From Saprospiraceae bacterium (GTDB taxonomy: Bacteria > Bacteroidota > Bacteroidia > Chitinophagales > Saprospiraceae): a stretch of 9,433 nucleotides of DNA. The notes below the pieces were generated by a model. It worked only from the letters and a program-made list of their open reading frames with translations, was not told the DNA's origin and ran no database searches. This document shows, in pieces, positions 1-6,415 of the stretch. The stretch lies in contig JAHDCE010000117.1 in the NCBI GenBank assembly GCA_020630045.1, positions 1 to 9,433 on the forward strand, written 5' to 3'. Within the stretch, counting starts at the first letter, position 1; each line of letters starts with the position of its first letter. The position numbers were made by a program, and so were the translations under genes.

Positions 1-78
1 ATAAAGTAAAAAGAACATAAGTCAAATCGCAAAGTTATTATTTGACTGTTACATAATTGAGGTTAAGATTAAATGAAA

Positions 79-116
79 AACCACGCCCGGCGGAGAATTC
101 CGCCGGGCGTTTTCTA
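79..116. terminator. Bidirectional intrinsic terminator
   Basis: A perfect 12-bp stem (83-94 with 99-110, ACGCCCGGCGGA and its complement) closes a 4-nt loop. The T-rich side is GGTTTTT on the minus strand and TTTTCTATTTT on the plus strand, so it can end transcription both ways. On the minus strand it lies directly beyond the stop codon of the endonuclease V gene, and its stem almost touches that stop. On the plus strand it would end whatever gene lies left of the window. Bases 1-78 hold nothing I can identify. Confidence 0.85.
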
Positions 117-791
117 TTTTAATCCACCGGCTTTTGCGAATTCTCGGGCAGCATGATCGGCTCGACGCATCGGCTCTATGATTCGATATTCATTTTGCCG
201 TAAGGCGAAAACAATCTCCAATGCCTTGTCTTGTGTGATTCGATGACCCGCACTTACGAATACCGGATTTATTCCATCAGCGGTACGGAGTACATAACCC
301 GCCGATATACCATCTACGGCGACAGGGATGGTGCTGCCCGCTTTTTCCTCAATCATTCCTTTATATGGAGTTTTGACCAATGGCTCTTTCGCCAAACCGA
401 TTGTCGGTATATCCATACGGACACCCAGCCAAGAAGCGACACCGCACCCCCTAGGATGAGCTGTTCCATGTCCATCAACAATCATTAGGGTAGGGGAGTA
501 CCCGGTGGCAATAATCGCATCTTGAACCGCCGCTTCCAATAGTGGTCCTTCGCGAAAAGCGAAATAACCTGGAACATATTCTACCTTTGCAACTTGTTTA
601 CTCAGGTGAATGCCCAAATGGATCCCGTCATATTGTTGCATATCTACTGCGACATAACCCAAATCATCCTGATATTGGATGTCCAAAGTGAAAATAATAT
701 CTTTCTGACTCAAGGACAATGAAGATGTCATATCAATCAATTGACGGATTCTGAATTGTTCTTGTTTATATTTTTCTTTATTTATTCCCAC
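114..791 (-). CDS. nfi: Endonuclease V (deoxyinosine 3' endonuclease)
   Basis: A repair enzyme that nicks DNA at the second phosphodiester bond 3' of deoxyinosine, the product of adenine deamination. With the GTG at 791 as residue 1 the protein has 225 residues, the usual family length. The metal-site residues are visible: D37 in TLDIQY, E81 in VPGYFAFREGP, D106 in VDGHGTAHPRG, and K135 in IGLAK; the C-terminal VSAGHR motif is also present. The start is uncertain. An ATG at 824 would overlap the divergent gene that starts at 809. An ATG at 731 would remove the N-terminal helix (NKEKYKQEQFRIRQ) that aligns with other family members. The open frame runs on to 893, but those residues lie antisense to the nucleotidyltransferase N-terminus and do not look like part of the family. 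It is monocistronic and ends in the terminator at 79-116. The function is secure; the start is not. Confidence 0.9.
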   Translation of the reverse strand: MGINKEKYKQEQFRIRQLIDMTSSLSLSQKDIIFTLDIQYQDDLGYVAVDMQQYDGIHLGIHLSKQVAKVEYVPGYFAFREGPLLEAAVQDAIIATGYSPTLMIVDGHGTAHPRGCGVASWLGVRMDIPTIGLAKEPLVKTPYKGMIEEKAGSTIPVAVDGISAGYVLRTADGINPVFVSAGHRITQDKALEIVFALRQNEYRIIEPMRRADHAAREFAKAGGLK

Positions 792-808
792 GGGTATAAT
801 TTTACACG

Positions 809-2080
809 ATGATACGAAAAGCATTGATATTAGCGGGCGGAATGGGGACAAGATTACGTTCCGTCGTTTCCGATGTCCCCAAGCCCATGGCACCCGTAGC
901 CGGAAAACCGTTCTTACAACACCTGCTCGACGATTTATACAACCAACGAATAAAACATATCGTTCTTAGTATTGGTTACAAGGGCGAAACGATACAAGGA
1001 TATTTCGGTTCTTCTTATCGAAATATGAAAATCAGTTACTCCGTAGAAGATTCTCCATTAGGAACCGGAGGAGCGGTCAAAAAAGCCTTGCCCTTATTCC
1101 AAGGTACACCATTTTATTTATTCAATGGAGATACCTTATTCAAAGCCGATTTGTGGCAAATGGAAAAGGACTTTAAGGAGAAAAATGCCGCAGCTGTTAT
1201 TGCAATAAAAAAAATGCGAAATTTCGATAGATACGGAACAGTCGTATCCGATTCGTCAGGAAAAATAATTTCATTTGAAGAAAAGAAACCCACGAGTGAA
1301 GGATGGATCAATGGAGGCGTTTATTTATTACACGAAAAACTATTCCCATCTTCCCTTTCGGGAAAATTTTCTCTAGAAAAAGAAATACTGGAACCGTTAG
1401 TAAAACAAGGAGATATTTATGCCGTTCCTTCTCCCGGATATTTTATTGATATTGGAATACCAACTGACTATGAAAAGGCACAATCGGATTTTTCATATAT
1501 GAATAAGGATACCTTGGTTAAGGCAATAAAAACCGATGGAAACTGGACATTGTTCCTAGATCGAGATGGTGTGATTAATGAAAGGATTCCTGGCAATTAT
1601 ATCAAATATCCAAGAGAATTCAAGTTTTTGAACCAAGCGGATAAAGCCGTCGCCAAACTCAATCCGTTGTTTCGTAAAACACTGATAGTCACGAATCAAC
1701 AAGGAGTAGGGAAGAGCCTAATGGGAAAGGACTTGCTAGATAAAGTCCATGCTTTCATGCTAGAAGGAATCCAAGCGGAGGGTGGAAACCTGGACGCCAT
1801 GTATTATTGCCCCGAATTGGCAAAGCTCAATCCCAAATGCAGAAAGCCGAATATCGGAATGGGACTACAAGCCTTAGCCGATTTTCCCGAAATCGATTTC
1901 TCTAAATCCATTATGGTCGGCGACTCTATTTCCGATATCCGGTTTGGAAAAAGGCTGGGGATGAAAACCGTATTTTTAGACACCAAAGAACCTGAAGAAA
2001 TCGAAGCGAGTTACCTAGAAGATGTGGATTATCGGTTCGCCGATTTATCCGATTTCGCGGAATGGTTAACCGAAAAATAA
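809..2080 (+). CDS. Bifunctional heptose-1-phosphate nucleotidyltransferase / HAD heptose-bisphosphate phosphatase (HddC-GmhB fusion)
   Basis: A 423-residue two-domain protein. Residues 1-228 form a sugar-nucleotidyltransferase: signature LAGGMGTRL (8-16), K25 in PKPMAP, D108 in FNGDTL, and WINGGVYLL (166-174). This resembles HddC, D-glycero-D-manno-heptose-1-phosphate guanylyltransferase. Residues 246-392 form an HAD class IIIA phosphatase like GmhB: nucleophile and acid D251/D253 in FLDRDGVINE, motif II T295-N296, R345-K346-P347, and acidic motif III GDSISD (D372, D376). Together they would dephosphorylate heptose 1,7-bisphosphate and activate the product as a GDP-sugar for surface glycans; the GDP specificity is inferred. 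The zinc loop of GmhB (Cys-x-His ... Cys-x-Cys) is reduced here to C334, E336, P342 and C344. The ATG at 809 gives exactly the expected N-terminus. A YcxB-like membrane protein follows 6 nt later, probably co-transcribed. Confidence 0.86.
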   Translation: MIRKALILAGGMGTRLRSVVSDVPKPMAPVAGKPFLQHLLDDLYNQRIKHIVLSIGYKGETIQGYFGSSYRNMKISYSVEDSPLGTGGAVKKALPLFQGTPFYLFNGDTLFKADLWQMEKDFKEKNAAAVIAIKKMRNFDRYGTVVSDSSGKIISFEEKKPTSEGWINGGVYLLHEKLFPSSLSGKFSLEKEILEPLVKQGDIYAVPSPGYFIDIGIPTDYEKAQSDFSYMNKDTLVKAIKTDGNWTLFLDRDGVINERIPGNYIKYPREFKFLNQADKAVAKLNPLFRKTLIVTNQQGVGKSLMGKDLLDKVHAFMLEGIQAEGGNLDAMYYCPELAKLNPKCRKPNIGMGLQALADFPEIDFSKSIMVGDSISDIRFGKRLGMKTVFLDTKEPEEIEASYLEDVDYRFADLSDFAEWLTEK

Positions 2081-2086
2081 ATTCAC

Positions 2087-2617
2087 ATGATTATTGAATA
2101 TGAAGCATCAATAGATGAGATAGATACGGCCTTGCAAGGGAAGAAGGGGAAGCCCTTGAAAGTGTTGTTCCATTCTCTTTTTTATTTGGGAATATTCATC
2201 AATATTCTATTGATTCCGTCCCTTTGGTTATTAAAAACATGGCTGCCATTTATACCGATTTGGTGGACGGTACTAGTTCTGAATATTATTTTTGTTTTGG
2301 TCGTTTCAGGAATTCATATCGTTGCTGATTTTCAAATGAAAAGACACAAAAAGAAATTTGCAGAAGAACGTTCGACCGTCAACAAATATAAACTTGAGGT
2401 ATCCCACTTCGGTGTGCGACAATGGAGTAACGGAGAACAAATGGAATGGTCTTGGGATGATATAAAAAGTATTCGTCAGACTGAAACCTGGACATTTTTC
2501 ATTACAAAAAATAATCTGGTGTCTCCCTTAAAAACAGATGGTCTTCCCAATCAAGATTGGGATCGACTCAACCAAATTTTAAATGAACAGGAAATCAACA
2601 TTGGGACAATATCCTAA
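2087..2617 (+). CDS. YcxB-like membrane protein of unknown function
   Basis: A 176-residue protein with two predicted membrane helices (about 25-49 and 56-80), a short basic linker (MKRHKKK, 84-90) and a cytoplasmic C-terminal domain. That domain has the pattern of YcxB-like proteins: a GVRQWSNGE turn (109-117), W-x-W-D-D-I (121-126), and a following strand FFIT. These small domains sit on the inner face of the membrane and have no known biochemical role. It starts 6 nt after the heptose enzyme gene, so the two are likely one transcript ending at the terminator near 2716-2745. Nothing in it points to a direct part in heptose metabolism; assignment to the YcxB family is by eye. Confidence 0.7.
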   Translation: MIIEYEASIDEIDTALQGKKGKPLKVLFHSLFYLGIFINILLIPSLWLLKTWLPFIPIWWTVLVLNIIFVLVVSGIHIVADFQMKRHKKKFAEERSTVNKYKLEVSHFGVRQWSNGEQMEWSWDDIKSIRQTETWTFFITKNNLVSPLKTDGLPNQDWDRLNQILNEQEINIGTIS

Positions 2618-2710
2618 ATCATCATCTAGTTTCTTATTCACCTTCTATAAACAATGCCAGTCGTTCTTTTTTGGCAAGAAAAAAACAAATCCCAAAAAAG
2701 AATTCCCAAG

Positions 2711-2745
2711 CAATAAAAAAGCCGCCCGCTTCCGGACGGCTTTCT
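2711..2745. terminator. Bidirectional intrinsic terminator between convergent operons
   Basis: The hairpin AAGCCGCCCG - CTTC - CGGACGGCTT (about 2719-2742) has one interior mismatch. On the minus strand it is followed by TTTTTTATTG, and on the plus strand by TTTCT. It lies between the convergent ends of the YcxB-like gene (stop at 2617, +) and moeZ (stop at 2793, -), so it can serve both; the longer T run favours the minus strand, that is the cysteine operon. The rest of 2618-2792 has no convincing gene. Confidence 0.8.
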
Positions 2746-2792
2746 CATTACCATTCTATAAAATCTATCAAACTAATCTAATTACATTCTAA

Positions 2793-3893
2793 TCACTTCT
2801 TCACCAATTCCCCATAAGCCAAAATCCCACCCTTAAGGTTATACAAGTTATCAAACCCGTACAAATCCTGTAATTCACGGATAGCCGTCGCAGATCGCTT
2901 GCCGCTCCGACAGTGTATGATGACCTGTTTGTCCTTGGCGACTTTATCATGATGCTTGGCGATTTCCCCTAGGGGAATCAATAGACCATCCAAGTTGGCA
3001 GCTTCGAATTCATGCGGTTCGCGGACATCGATCAGTTGGAAATCCGCACCGTTGTTTTTCAAAGACTCCAGCTCTTCAACCGTTACCTCCTTGACCGGTT
3101 CTTCCACCCCGATACCACAAAACTGCTGGTAGTCGATTAATTCCTTAATCTCGACATCCGTCTTCAAAACCTTTAAAGTACGAGTCGTGAAGGAAGCGAC
3201 ATCAATCAAAAACATTCGACCGACAAGTGGATCGCCCACACCGGTGATGACTTTAATGACTTCCGCCGCTTGCATACTACCGATAATGCCGGGCAATACA
3301 CCCAATACACCACCTTCGGCACAGTTAGGAACCAAACCCGGAGGCGGTGGCTCGGGGAACATATCCCGATAATTCGGTCCTCGGGTTCCGTCTTCATGCA
3401 AATAGTTGAAAACGGAAACCTGTCCTTCGAAACGGAAAATCGAAGCATATACATTCACCTTTCCGGCAAGGACGGATGCGTCATTCACCAAGTAACGGGT
3501 TGGGAAATTGTCCGTACCGTCAGCGACCACATCATAATCTTTGATGATATCCAACGCATTGTCTGACGTGATGGGCGTATTGTAAACAGTAATATTCACA
3601 TAAGGATTCAGCGCCAACAATCGCTCCTTGGCAGTTTCCGCTTTAGAAGCTCCTACGTCCTTGACCGTAAATAGCACCTGACGCTGTAAATTACTATCAT
3701 CTACTACATCGAAATCCACGATACCGAGATGACCGACACCCGCCGCCGCCAAATACAACAAGAGAGGGCTGCCCAATCCGCCGGATCCGACGACAAGCAC
3801 TTTGGCTTTTTTCAACTTTTCTTGTCCTTCCCTTCCGAATTCGGGGATGGATATATGCCGCGCATAGCGGGCCAATTCTTTATTATCTAACAT
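2793..3893 (-). CDS. moeZ: MoeZ-type adenylyltransferase/sulfurtransferase (E1-like ThiF domain plus rhodanese)
   Basis: Activates the C-terminal glycine of a ubiquitin-fold sulfur carrier as acyl-adenylate and converts it to a thiocarboxylate. Residues 1-255 are the E1-like domain: nucleotide loop GSGGLG (36-41), DxxDxSNLQRQ (60-72), K84, DGTDN (125-129), and C191 in PNCAEGG. Residues 268-366 are a rhodanese domain with LIDVREPHEF (287-296) and a six-residue loop starting at catalytic C328 (CRSGKR). The two CxxC zinc pairs of E. coli MoeB are absent: the first reads PNYRDM, and the second is replaced by ELIDYQQFCG. This matches the zinc-less mycobacterial MoeZ as I remember it. It is the last gene of the cysteine operon, 5 nt after the peroxiredoxin stop. 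In this context its partner should be the CysO-like carrier encoded two genes upstream. It could also serve molybdopterin or thiamine carriers encoded elsewhere. Confidence 0.9.
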   Translation of the reverse strand: MLDNKELARYARHISIPEFGREGQEKLKKAKVLVVGSGGLGSPLLLYLAAAGVGHLGIVDFDVVDDSNLQRQVLFTVKDVGASKAETAKERLLALNPYVNITVYNTPITSDNALDIIKDYDVVADGTDNFPTRYLVNDASVLAGKVNVYASIFRFEGQVSVFNYLHEDGTRGPNYRDMFPEPPPPGLVPNCAEGGVLGVLPGIIGSMQAAEVIKVITGVGDPLVGRMFLIDVASFTTRTLKVLKTDVEIKELIDYQQFCGIGVEEPVKEVTVEELESLKNNGADFQLIDVREPHEFEAANLDGLLIPLGEIAKHHDKVAKDKQVIIHCRSGKRSATAIRELQDLYGFDNLYNLKGGILAYGELVKK

Positions 3894-3898
3894 TTCAA

Positions 3899-4540
3899 TT
3901 AATTTAAATTGGGTTGTGGTGTAGTCCTTAGATAAGGTTTGATGACCTGATGCCCCTTAGGAAACAAATCAGGAATATCTTCAGTTGCGATGGCCGGTGA
4001 AACGACAACATCTTCTCCCTGTTTCCAATTGGCAGGAGTGGCCACTTTGTGGTAAGCCGTTAATTGCAAAGAATCTATCACCCGCAATATTTCGTCAAAA
4101 TTACGACCTGTCGAAGCAGGATAGGTAATCGTCAATTTGATTTTTTTATCACTTCCGATAACGAATACTGATCGGACTGTCAATTTACTGTCGGCATTGG
4201 GATGTATCATATCGTATAAGCCGGCGATTTTTCGATCCTCATCTGCAATCAACGGAAAGTTAACCGTCGTATTTTGGGTTTCATTGATATCTTTTATCCA
4301 TCCCTGATGAGATTCCAACCCATCTACACTCAAAGCGGCTACTTTCACATTACGTTCTTCAAATGCCGTTTTATACTTGGCAACCGTTCCCAGTTCAGTG
4401 GTACAGACGGGTGTGTAATCCGCAGGATGTGAAAATAAAATTCCCCAACTCTCTCCCAGCCATTCATGGAAATCAATCTGTCCGGCGGTGCTCGTCGCCT
4501 TAAAGTTTGGAGCGGTATCGCCCAGTCTCAAACTACTCAT
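3899..4540 (-). CDS. 1-Cys peroxiredoxin, PRDX6 class
   Basis: Thiol peroxidase reducing H2O2 and organic or lipid peroxides. The 213-residue protein resembles human PRDX6 along its whole length: SWGILFSHPADYTPVCTTELG region (31-51), peroxidatic C46 in the PxxxTxxC motif with P39 and T43, conserved R123, YPASTGRNFDEILR (139-152 region), a C-terminal dimerisation domain with VATPANW, and LFPKG near the end. C46 is the only cysteine, so there is no resolving Cys and an external thiol must reduce the enzyme. It sits between the cysO-like gene (40-nt gap) and moeZ (5-nt gap). I infer that it protects the thiocarboxylate or thiol steps from oxidation, or that it is co-induced as an oxidative-stress function. 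Equivalents of the mammalian phospholipase residues (H25, S31, D131) are present but are not evidence for that activity. Confidence 0.92.
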   Translation of the reverse strand: MSSLRLGDTAPNFKATSTAGQIDFHEWLGESWGILFSHPADYTPVCTTELGTVAKYKTAFEERNVKVAALSVDGLESHQGWIKDINETQNTTVNFPLIADEDRKIAGLYDMIHPNADSKLTVRSVFVIGSDKKIKLTITYPASTGRNFDEILRVIDSLQLTAYHKVATPANWKQGEDVVVSPAIATEDIPDLFPKGHQVIKPYLRTTPQPNLN

Positions 4541-4580
4541 TTTTTATATCGTTTTAATTATTCTTAAACAGTTTTTTAAA

Positions 4581-4859
4581 TTAATATGCGCCTCCGGCTA
4601 TTGCTGGGACAATGCTGATAACGGTATCCTCAGCCACTGCTGTTTGCTCTTTATCCAAGGCATTAATGTCTTCCTCTCCGACATATATCCGGATGAATGA
4701 ACGGATGTTTTGTTCCGTATCCAATATATGCTTTCGAAGTCCTTGGTATTGTGTCGCCAAATCAAGGATCGCTTCTTGTACAGTATTACCGGAAGTAGCG
4801 ACTGTAGTCAAATTATCCGTAAATTTTCTCAATGGTGATGGAATAATAATCTTTGCCAT
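4581..4859 (-). CDS. cysO: CysO-like ubiquitin-fold sulfur carrier protein with GGAY tail
   Basis: A 92-residue MoaD/ThiS-family protein. The length, the N-terminal strand (AKIIIPSPLRKF), the motif IYVGEEDI (58-65) and the ending VPAIAGG closely resemble mycobacterial CysO, whose end I recall as LPAVAGG. As a thiocarboxylate it would donate sulfur to CysM, giving a carrier-cysteine adduct that the JAMM protease cuts. Unlike mycobacterial CysO, the protein does not end at the di-glycine: Ala91 and Tyr92 follow. Carriers with such tails (HcyS of Wolinella, QbsE of Pseudomonas) need a JAMM protease to expose Gly-Gly before activation, and a JAMM gene lies 14 nt upstream here. ATG start; no Shine-Dalgarno, only an A-rich leader. 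Confidence 0.9.
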   Translation of the reverse strand: MAKIIIPSPLRKFTDNLTTVATSGNTVQEAILDLATQYQGLRKHILDTEQNIRSFIRIYVGEEDINALDKEQTAVAEDTVISIVPAIAGGAY

Positions 4860-4873
4860 TTTTATAGTATTTA

Positions 4874-5323
4874 TTATTTTTTAATTACACTATCATTAGT
4901 GCTAATTGTTACTGTTTCTTCATCGAATATGCGTTCTTCATCTCTCAATCTCCATGATTTGATATCGATGGTTTTCGCATCATAAACCGAAATGATTACA
5001 TAAGAAAAAAATGGCATGGCCACCTTTAAATCATGTTCCGATGCAATCGCCGGATGACTCGGATGAGAATGATAAACTCCTAGTAACTCCAATCCCTTTT
5101 CAAGGGCATATCTTTCCGCTTTCATATAGTCGAAAGGGGATATTTCAAATCTTCTCTTTTTATCTCCTTCTTTAGAATTATGAACAGGTGCCGCTTCTGA
5201 AATAAGACGAATCCCATCTTCCTCTTTTCCATATATAAATCCACAACACTCATCCGGGAAAGTGATTTCTCCATCGTTGTAAATAATGGATTTCGCCTTT
5301 TCTGTTATTTCAATATGATTCAT
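4874..5323 (-). CDS. mec: Mec+-like JAMM/MPN+ metalloprotease (M67 family)
   Basis: A zinc metallopeptidase of 149 residues carrying the complete JAMM signature: E25 (PDECCGF), then H85-S-H87-P ... S95-x-x-D98 (YHSHPSHPAIASEHD). In mycobacteria the homologue Mec+ hydrolyses the bond between CysO and the new C-terminal cysteine, freeing cysteine and regenerating the carrier. Placement between cysM (12-nt gap) and the cysO-like gene (14-nt gap) supports the same role. The GGAY tail of the carrier suggests a second job, trimming Ala-Tyr from the precursor. Two adjacent cysteines (C26, C27) follow the catalytic glutamate. The short length and lack of extra domains fit free-standing bacterial members, not deubiquitinase subunits. 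Confidence 0.9.
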   Translation of the reverse strand: MNHIEITEKAKSIIYNDGEITFPDECCGFIYGKEEDGIRLISEAAPVHNSKEGDKKRRFEISPFDYMKAERYALEKGLELLGVYHSHPSHPAIASEHDLKVAMPFFSYVIISVYDAKTIDIKSWRLRDEERIFDEETVTISTNDSVIKK

Positions 5324-5335
5324 GTTAGAATGGGA

Positions 5336-6250
5336 TTAAAGATGTTCATATTTGGAAGCGTCATCAGCGAATGTAGTCACGATAACTCCTTCGTCAATAG
5401 ATTCGGCTACACGGATAGCTCCTAGTAAATTGGCCGCCGCCGAAGGGCTGACTAGCAAACCTTCTTTCCTAGCGATTTCCGGAAGGAAAGCCAATGATTC
5501 TTCAGTACTTACCTCTGCGAATTGTTTAGGGACAGCCTTGTCATAAATAGGTGGTATGATTGCCGTTTCCAAGTGTTTCCAACCTTCCAGTCCATGCATC
5601 GGATTGTCGGGTTGTAAGGCTACATTTATCAGGTCGGGATTCTGCTCCAGCAGTCCCCGGCTCGTTCCGACAAAAGTACCGGTGGTGCCTAATCCGGCAA
5701 CAAAATGAGTGACTCTTCCACCGGTCTGATTCCATATTTCTCGGGCGGTGGTGTTATAGTGCGCTTTCCAATTGTTTTCATTGGAATATTGATCCGCGTA
5801 ATAATATCTTTCAGGGTTTTCGGCAAGTATTTCTTTTGCCAATATTTGAGCGCCGTCGGTCGATTCGAATCGAGACGAAAAAATCAAATCGACGCCTAGT
5901 GCGCGGAGTATTTTTTTACGGGCTTCAGATGCGTTTTCCGGCAATACCAGTTTTACTTTTACACCCAATGCGGCACCGATAGCACCATACGCGATTCCCG
6001 TATTACCGCTTGATGCGTCCAGTAGTATTTTGTCATCTTTCAAGTCACCATTCAATAGTGCTTCTTTAATGATATTAAAAGCCGGTCTGGCCTTTACACT
6101 ATTTCCGAGTTGCTGCCATTCAAGCTTGGCGTAAATCTTTACATTTTTCTTTCGAAAAATATTTTGAATCGGATATAAAGGTGTATTCCCGATAAGGGTT
6201 TCGACCTTTTTTATTTTTAGAATATTCGTATTTGATAATTGCTTCGTCAT
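5336..6250 (-). CDS. cysM: PLP-dependent cysteine synthase, CysM family (probable carrier-dependent)
   Basis: Fold type II PLP enzyme of 304 residues that makes the C-S bond of cysteine by beta-replacement. Visible features: ETLIGNTPLYPI N-terminus, PLP lysine K53 in NSVKARPAFNII, the asparagine loop SSGNTG (80-85), the phosphate cup GLGTTGT (186-192), and S270 near the cofactor ring in VSPSAAAN. Its neighbours (JAMM protease, CysO-like carrier, MoeZ) point to a protein thiocarboxylate as sulfur donor, not free sulfide. The arginine that gives Mycobacterium CysM its O-phosphoserine preference (EPRYGEG, R220) is not at the matching place; the segment reads LQPDNPMHGLEGWKHL, typical of another branch of the family. 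So the acceptor could be O-phosphoserine or O-acetylserine. First gene of the operon; it follows two Cys-codon attenuators. Confidence 0.88.
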   Translation of the reverse strand: MTKQLSNTNILKIKKVETLIGNTPLYPIQNIFRKKNVKIYAKLEWQQLGNSVKARPAFNIIKEALLNGDLKDDKILLDASSGNTGIAYGAIGAALGVKVKLVLPENASEARKKILRALGVDLIFSSRFESTDGAQILAKEILAENPERYYYADQYSNENNWKAHYNTTAREIWNQTGGRVTHFVAGLGTTGTFVGTSRGLLEQNPDLINVALQPDNPMHGLEGWKHLETAIIPPIYDKAVPKQFAEVSTEESLAFLPEIARKEGLLVSPSAAANLLGAIRVAESIDEGVIVTTFADDASKYEHL

Positions 6251-6271
6251 TTTACTTGTATTGGAATAAGG

Positions 6272-6315
6272 AAAAAAGAAAACACCTTTCCGAAATTGGC
6301 TCGGAAAGGTGTTTT
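6272..6315 (-). terminator. Attenuator terminator 2, just upstream of cysM
   Basis: A perfect 15-bp stem: AAAACACCTTTCCGA (6315-6301) pairs with TCGGAAAGGTGTTTT (6293-6279) across the loop GCCAATT, followed on the minus strand by TTTTCTTTTTTCC. It lies 37 nt after the leader-2 stop codon and 21 nt before the cysM ATG, where no other gene ends. It can only stop transcription that has already passed the seven-Cys leader, as expected of an attenuator. Confidence 0.9.
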
Positions 6316-6358
6316 TGTGTACATACAGATTGTCATATACCCAAACATCTCCCTAGCC
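6298..6358 (-). promoter_or_regulatory. Antiterminator 2 (alternative fold at the leader-2 stop codon)
   Basis: The minus-strand segment GGCTAGGGAGATGTTT (6358-6343) contains the last sense codon and stop of leader 2. It can pair with the terminator 5' arm and loop (6314-6298): GGCU with AGCC, GGGA with UUCC, one more G-C, and UGUUU with AAACA, about 14 pairs interrupted by two mismatches and a bulge. This would prevent terminator 2. A ribosome finishing the leader at TAG would cover this segment and let the terminator form. The segment ATCTCTT (6397-6391), just before the Cys codons, can pair with GGGAGAT (6353-6347 region) as a weak 1:2 hairpin. Pairings were worked out by hand without energy calculation. 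Confidence 0.65.
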
Positions 6359-6415
6359 ATCCGGCGGACGACAACAGCAACAACAGCAGCAAGAGATATG
6401 TGTATAAATATTCAT
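6353..6415 (-). CDS. Cysteine leader peptide 2 (seven consecutive Cys codons)
   Basis: A 20-codon ORF: MNIYTHIS, then seven Cys codons (TGC TGC TGT TGT TGC TGT TGT, 6391-6371), then RPPDG and TAG. It lies on the same strand as cysM and ends 102 nt before the cysM ATG, with terminator 2 between them. A run of seven cysteines is extremely unlikely in a functional protein, but is the sensor expected of a ribosome-mediated attenuator: low Cys-tRNA stalls the ribosome on these codons, and the downstream RNA then refolds into the antiterminator. Both Cys codons are used, so one Cys tRNA pool is read repeatedly. The ATG has no Shine-Dalgarno, like other genes here. Polycysteine leader ORFs controlling cysteine genes are known in mycobacteria; I do not recall this arrangement from Bacteroidota. 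Confidence 0.85.
   Translation of the reverse strand: MNIYTHISCCCCCCCRPPDG

Noticed and set aside
231..488. 85-codon plus-strand ORF
   Set aside because: It lies wholly antisense to endonuclease V and encodes nothing recognisable.
792..893. Longer endonuclease V N-terminus (MPWAWGHRKRR...)
   Set aside because: It is antisense to the strongly conserved N-terminus of the nucleotidyltransferase and exceeds the family length.
2583..2792. 69-codon plus-strand ORF after the YcxB-like gene
   Set aside because: It overlaps the previous gene in another frame, passes through the terminator at 2711-2745, and has low-complexity Lys/Phe/Ser content.
3899..4540. Phospholipase A2 activity of the PRDX6-like protein
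   Set aside because: The matching residues are part of the conserved peroxiredoxin fold and occur widely; sequence alone does not support that activity.
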